NCBI GenBank assembly: GCA_904419295.1
Contig: CAJFRA010000018.1
Span: forward strand, 1-46,157
DNA from: Candidatus Pseudobutyricicoccus lothianensis
Lineage (GTDB): Bacteria; Bacillota; Clostridia; Oscillospirales; Butyricicoccaceae
DNA length: 46,157 nucleotides
Direction of reading: 5' to 3'
Shown here: positions 44,522 to 46,157 of the stretch, one piece after another
Layout of the letters: each line of letters starts with the position of its first letter
Numbering within the stretch: position 1 is the stretch's first letter
Notes under the pieces: generated by a model
Database searches by the model: none
Told to the model about the DNA's origin: nothing
The model's input: the letters and a program-made list of their open reading frames with translations, nothing else
Position numbers and translations under genes: made by a program

Positions 44522-44577
44522 CCTGTTGTTCCTCCTTCGAATTCTCCGTTGTTCGTCCGTTTGCGGTTTACGAGCCC

Positions 44578-44606
44578 ATCCTAAAAGGGGTTTGTAAAGG
44601 CGCCAA
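44578..44606 (-). promoter_or_regulatory. Candidate promoter of the phn operon
   Basis: On the minus strand TTGGCG (44601-44606), 17 bases, TAGGAT (44578-44583). Moderate match. It lies some 60 bases before phnD and directly beside the CGTTAAA repeats. Confidence 0.5.
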
Positions 44607-44614
44607 GTGAATTC

Positions 44615-44631
44615 CGTTAAATTTCGTTAAA
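44615..44631. promoter_or_regulatory. Direct repeats in the phnD-phnF control region
   Basis: CGTTAAA occurs at 44615-44621 and 44625-44631, a ten-base period, just upstream of the phnD -35. It could be a site for a phosphate regulator such as PhoP, whose boxes are short direct repeats at about one helical turn, or for PhnF. Assignment is by pattern and position only. Confidence 0.4.
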
Positions 44632-44658
44632 AGCAAATCCAAGCCAATTTTCATCTGC

Positions 44659-44676
44659 TATAATGGTGTCAAACCA
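44659..44676 (+). promoter_or_regulatory. phnF promoter with overlapping TGGT-N5-ACCA operator
   Basis: Extended -10 TGCTATAAT (TATAAT at 44659-44664) overlaps an inverted repeat TGGT-GTCAA-ACCA (44664-44676). GntR/HutC regulators bind such dyads, and the mycobacterial PhnF site also has TGGT...ACCA arms. Its place at the start site fits autorepression. Confidence 0.55.
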
Positions 44677-44697
44677 ATGAAAATGGAGCGTTTTCCT

Positions 44698-45408
44698 ATG
44701 AAATCACAGCAAAATCAATGGGAACTTGTGGCCGAACAGCTGATCCGTGACATCCGCCGGGGCACATACAAAAGCGGTGAAAAAGTCCCCAGCGAAAACG
44801 AAATGGCCGGCCGTTTCGGCGTGCCCCGCTCAGATATCCGCAAGGCTTACAGCTGCTTGAAAGAGTTGGGCTACCTCCGGTCCTCCCGGGGATGCGGCAG
44901 CTTTGTGGCACCCCAGCGGGATAAGATCCCCTTGAGCATGAACTCCACCAGTTTTTCTCATAAAATGTTGTCTCTCGGCCTGCCCTATGAATCCAAAGTC
45001 ATCCAGCGGGATTGGCTGGCCGAAGCCCCTGCCATCCGCCAGGCTTTAGCCCTGCCAGCAGGGGGAGCGGTGTTGAAGATCGCCCGCCTGCGCCTGCTGG
45101 ATGGCCGCCCGGCTGCCCTGCACACCAGCTATTTGCCCGGCTGCCGATTCCCCCATTTGCAGCAAGACCTGCCCACCCTCACTTCGGTGAGCACTTACAT
45201 CCGGCAAGCCGGCTACACCTGCATACGGGATGGCAGCTGCACCCTCCAGGTGGAGGTCCCCTCCCCCTGCGAAAGGGAGTGGCTGGAAATACCCGGTTTT
45301 GGCACTGCCGTCATCCTGACTGCAAAACAAATGGATGAAAAAAGCCATACCCCCATTGAGCTGATGCGGATCGTCTATCGGGCAGACCGGTTCACCTTCT
45401 TGTTTTGA
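44698..45408 (+). CDS. phnF: GntR-family (HutC subfamily) regulator of phosphonate genes
   Basis: 236 residues. Winged helix-turn-helix: GTYKSGEKVPSENEMAGRFG, VPRSDIRKAYSCLKELGYL. The C-terminal UTRA ligand domain starts near residue 85 and includes AVLKIARLRLLDGRPAALHT and MRIVYRADRFTF. Divergent from phnD, so it is the likely repressor of the C-P lyase operon. GGAG stands nine bases before the ATG at 44698; ATG 44677 is an alternative. Confidence 0.9.
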   Translation: MKSQQNQWELVAEQLIRDIRRGTYKSGEKVPSENEMAGRFGVPRSDIRKAYSCLKELGYLRSSRGCGSFVAPQRDKIPLSMNSTSFSHKMLSLGLPYESKVIQRDWLAEAPAIRQALALPAGGAVLKIARLRLLDGRPAALHTSYLPGCRFPHLQQDLPTLTSVSTYIRQAGYTCIRDGSCTLQVEVPSPCEREWLEIPGFGTAVILTAKQMDEKSHTPIELMRIVYRADRFTFLF

Positions 45409-45550
45409 CCCATCCCGGCTATGGCTTGTCCGGCAAGTGGATGTGACGGTCAAGACAAAGGGAGGACGGTTGTCTTCCCTTGTTTGCGGCAGGGCGTACC
45501 GATGCCCCTACTGCCAATTTGGGAACGATTGCAAGGATACCGAAAAACGA

Positions 45551-45592
45551 AAGCCCCGGGTCTGTTGCCAAGGGCAAACAGATCCGGGGCTT
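45551..45592. terminator. Long hairpin downstream of phnF
   Basis: AAGCCCCGG (45551-45559) pairs with CCGGGGCTT (45584-45592), with an inner TCTGTT/AACAGA stem and GCC/GGC. Read on the minus strand it is followed by TTCGTTTTTCGG; on the plus strand there is no T-run. It is about 140 bases after the phnF stop. A second, shorter inverted repeat (AAGGGAGGAC, 45458-45467, with GTCTTCCCTT, 45472-45481) is closer to phnF. Confidence 0.5.
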
Positions 45593-45711
45593 ACACGCTG
45601 GAAGACGGTTGCAATGGTCATTTCTGCTTTCGCCTGGCTGGCGGCCGGGGATTGCGCACTGCGTCCGCAATCGCGTTACGGAGCGCAACCACCGCAAAGC
45701 AGCGGCACTTA

Positions 45712-45854
45712 GTGCGGGGGTAGGACGGCTTTGCCGGCTCCGCACATTGAAATCCCGAAGGGTGGAGCCGCCCTTCGGGCGGCGAAACCCATAACAAAAG
45801 GACATCCGAAGCATGTCCTTTTGTTATGGTAGGGACGGTTAAAATCGATATTTT
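45712..45854 (+). repeat. Structured repeat element, copy A
   Basis: From 5' to 3': stem 0, GTGCGG (45712-45717) with CCGCAC (45740-45745); stem 1, CCCGAAGGG (45754-45762) with CCCTTCGGG (45771-45779); GCCG in its loop (45767-45770) can pair with CGGC (45780-45783), making an H-type pseudoknot; GAAACC; a perfect 17-bp hairpin (45789-45805 with 45813-45829, loop CCGAAGC); then a 24-base tail starting AGGGACGGTT (45831-45854). The tail and the loop sequence recur in copy B, while the stems do not. No protein gene in this stretch is credible. Confidence 0.75.
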
Positions 45855-45946
45855 GGATTGACGAAACCGTTGCAGAAAAACCGACAAACGGCCCTTCTGG
45901 GCCGCGGCGCGGGTGCGCCGTACGAGCGTTTTGCCGCAGGCAAAAC

Positions 45947-46088
45947 CTCGGCGCAGGTGGAATTCATTTCCGCCGAGCATTTTAAATCAAAGGGTGGAAG
46001 CCGCCTTTGACGGCTGGAACCCAAAAAGAAAGACATGACCAAAGGTCATGTCTTTCTTTTTGGAAGGGACGGTTAAAATCGATATTTT
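45947..46088 (+). repeat. Structured repeat element, copy B
   Basis: Same order as copy A, 234 bases downstream: stem 0, CTCGGCG (45947-45953) with CGCCGAG (45971-45977); stem 1, TCAAAGG (45987-45993) with CCTTTGA (46004-46010); pseudoknot AGCCG (45999-46003) with CGGCT (46011-46015); GGAACC; a perfect 20-bp hairpin (46021-46040 with 46044-46063, loop AAA); the identical 24-base tail (46065-46088). The hairpin sequence is entirely different from that of copy A. Between the copies is a further short hairpin GTTTTGCC-GCA-GGCAAAAC, and the rest of 45855-45946 shows no gene. Confidence 0.75.
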
Positions 46089-46114
46089 TGAAAGACTAAC
46101 TTCACATCAATATT

Positions 46115-46143
46115 CTACTATAATCTTTTTGCTCCTATAGTAG
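46115..46143. promoter_or_regulatory. Inverted repeat overlapping a TATAAT box at the right edge
   Basis: CTACTATA (46115-46122) and TATAGTAG (46136-46143) are exact complements around a 13-base spacer, and TATAAT (46119-46124) overlaps the left arm. The last 70 bases are A+T-rich, unlike the chromosome to the left. It may be the operator or promoter of a gene beyond the window. Confidence 0.4.
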
Positions 46144-46157
46144 CTCTGGTCACCATT

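Noticed and set aside
45597-45624. Possible third, degenerate copy of the repeat tail (TGGAAGACGGTTGCAATGG) after the hairpin at 45551-45592
   Set aside because: Only ACGGTT, AAT and ATTT agree with the 24-base tail, two bases are missing, and the upstream pseudoknot is absent; too weak to count.
45437-46042. Several overlapping 60-130-codon frames on both strands after phnF
   Set aside because: They run through the hairpins of the structured repeats, have no ribosome sites, and are rich in Arg, Pro and Gly as expected for non-coding GC-rich DNA.

Overview
The window is a chromosomal segment of a high-GC, low-G+C-lineage Firmicute. A gut-type clostridium of the Oscillospiraceae or a close relative is the best guess. 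The evidence is the conserved Firmicute gene orders rpmG-secE-nusG-rplK-rplA, rplJ-rplL, gdpP-rplI-dnaB and tilS-hpt-ftsH, RNase J, strong AGGAGG ribosome binding sites and sigma-A promoters of the TTGACA-17-TATAAT type. No rRNA, tRNA, CRISPR array or intact transposase was seen.

Layout. 1-950: an AT-rich, decayed strip with a P-loop kinase gene broken by a stop codon and a frameshifted remnant. 998-13250 (minus strand): a DHFR-like reductase, then the housekeeping blocks. Read in the direction of transcription these are rpmG-secE-nusG-rplK-rplA, then rplJ-rplL with its own promoter, leader and terminator, then gdpP-rplI-dnaB-tilS-hpt-ftsH. rpoB does not follow rplL, which is unusual. 13749-22241: short mixed units: ruvX, a split TSUP exporter, RNase J with a long basic N-terminal tail, a one-domain MGMT protein, NimA-like and metallo-beta-lactamase-fold proteins, a small AT-rich zinc-ribbon gene, trmO, a methyltransferase and an alcohol dehydrogenase broken by a one-base frameshift.

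22413-33639: an export and signalling locus. TraX and an ABC exporter (ATPase plus permease) run leftward, followed by an OmpR/HK two-component pair with its own promoter and a second ABC exporter. A LytTR/GHKL two-component pair runs rightward. Between the divergent TraX and LytTR genes lie four copies of a 15-bp site spaced 21, 30 and 21 bp, set symmetrically between two promoters. They look like the operator through which the LytTR regulator controls both sides.

33736-45408: a complete C-P lyase locus for phosphonate use. phnD-C-E-E-G-H-I-J-K-M, an inositol-monophosphatase-like gene, phnL and a PHP-domain gene lie in one tightly overlapping minus-strand operon, with phnF (GntR family) divergent. 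phnN and phnP are absent; the PHP protein is probably a PhnPP-type cyclic phosphodiesterase replacing them.

45409-46157: no convincing gene. It holds two tandem copies of a structured element (a stem, a predicted H-type pseudoknot, a long perfect hairpin and an identical 24-base tail). The stems differ completely in sequence between the copies yet stay paired. This is the best candidate here for something undescribed.
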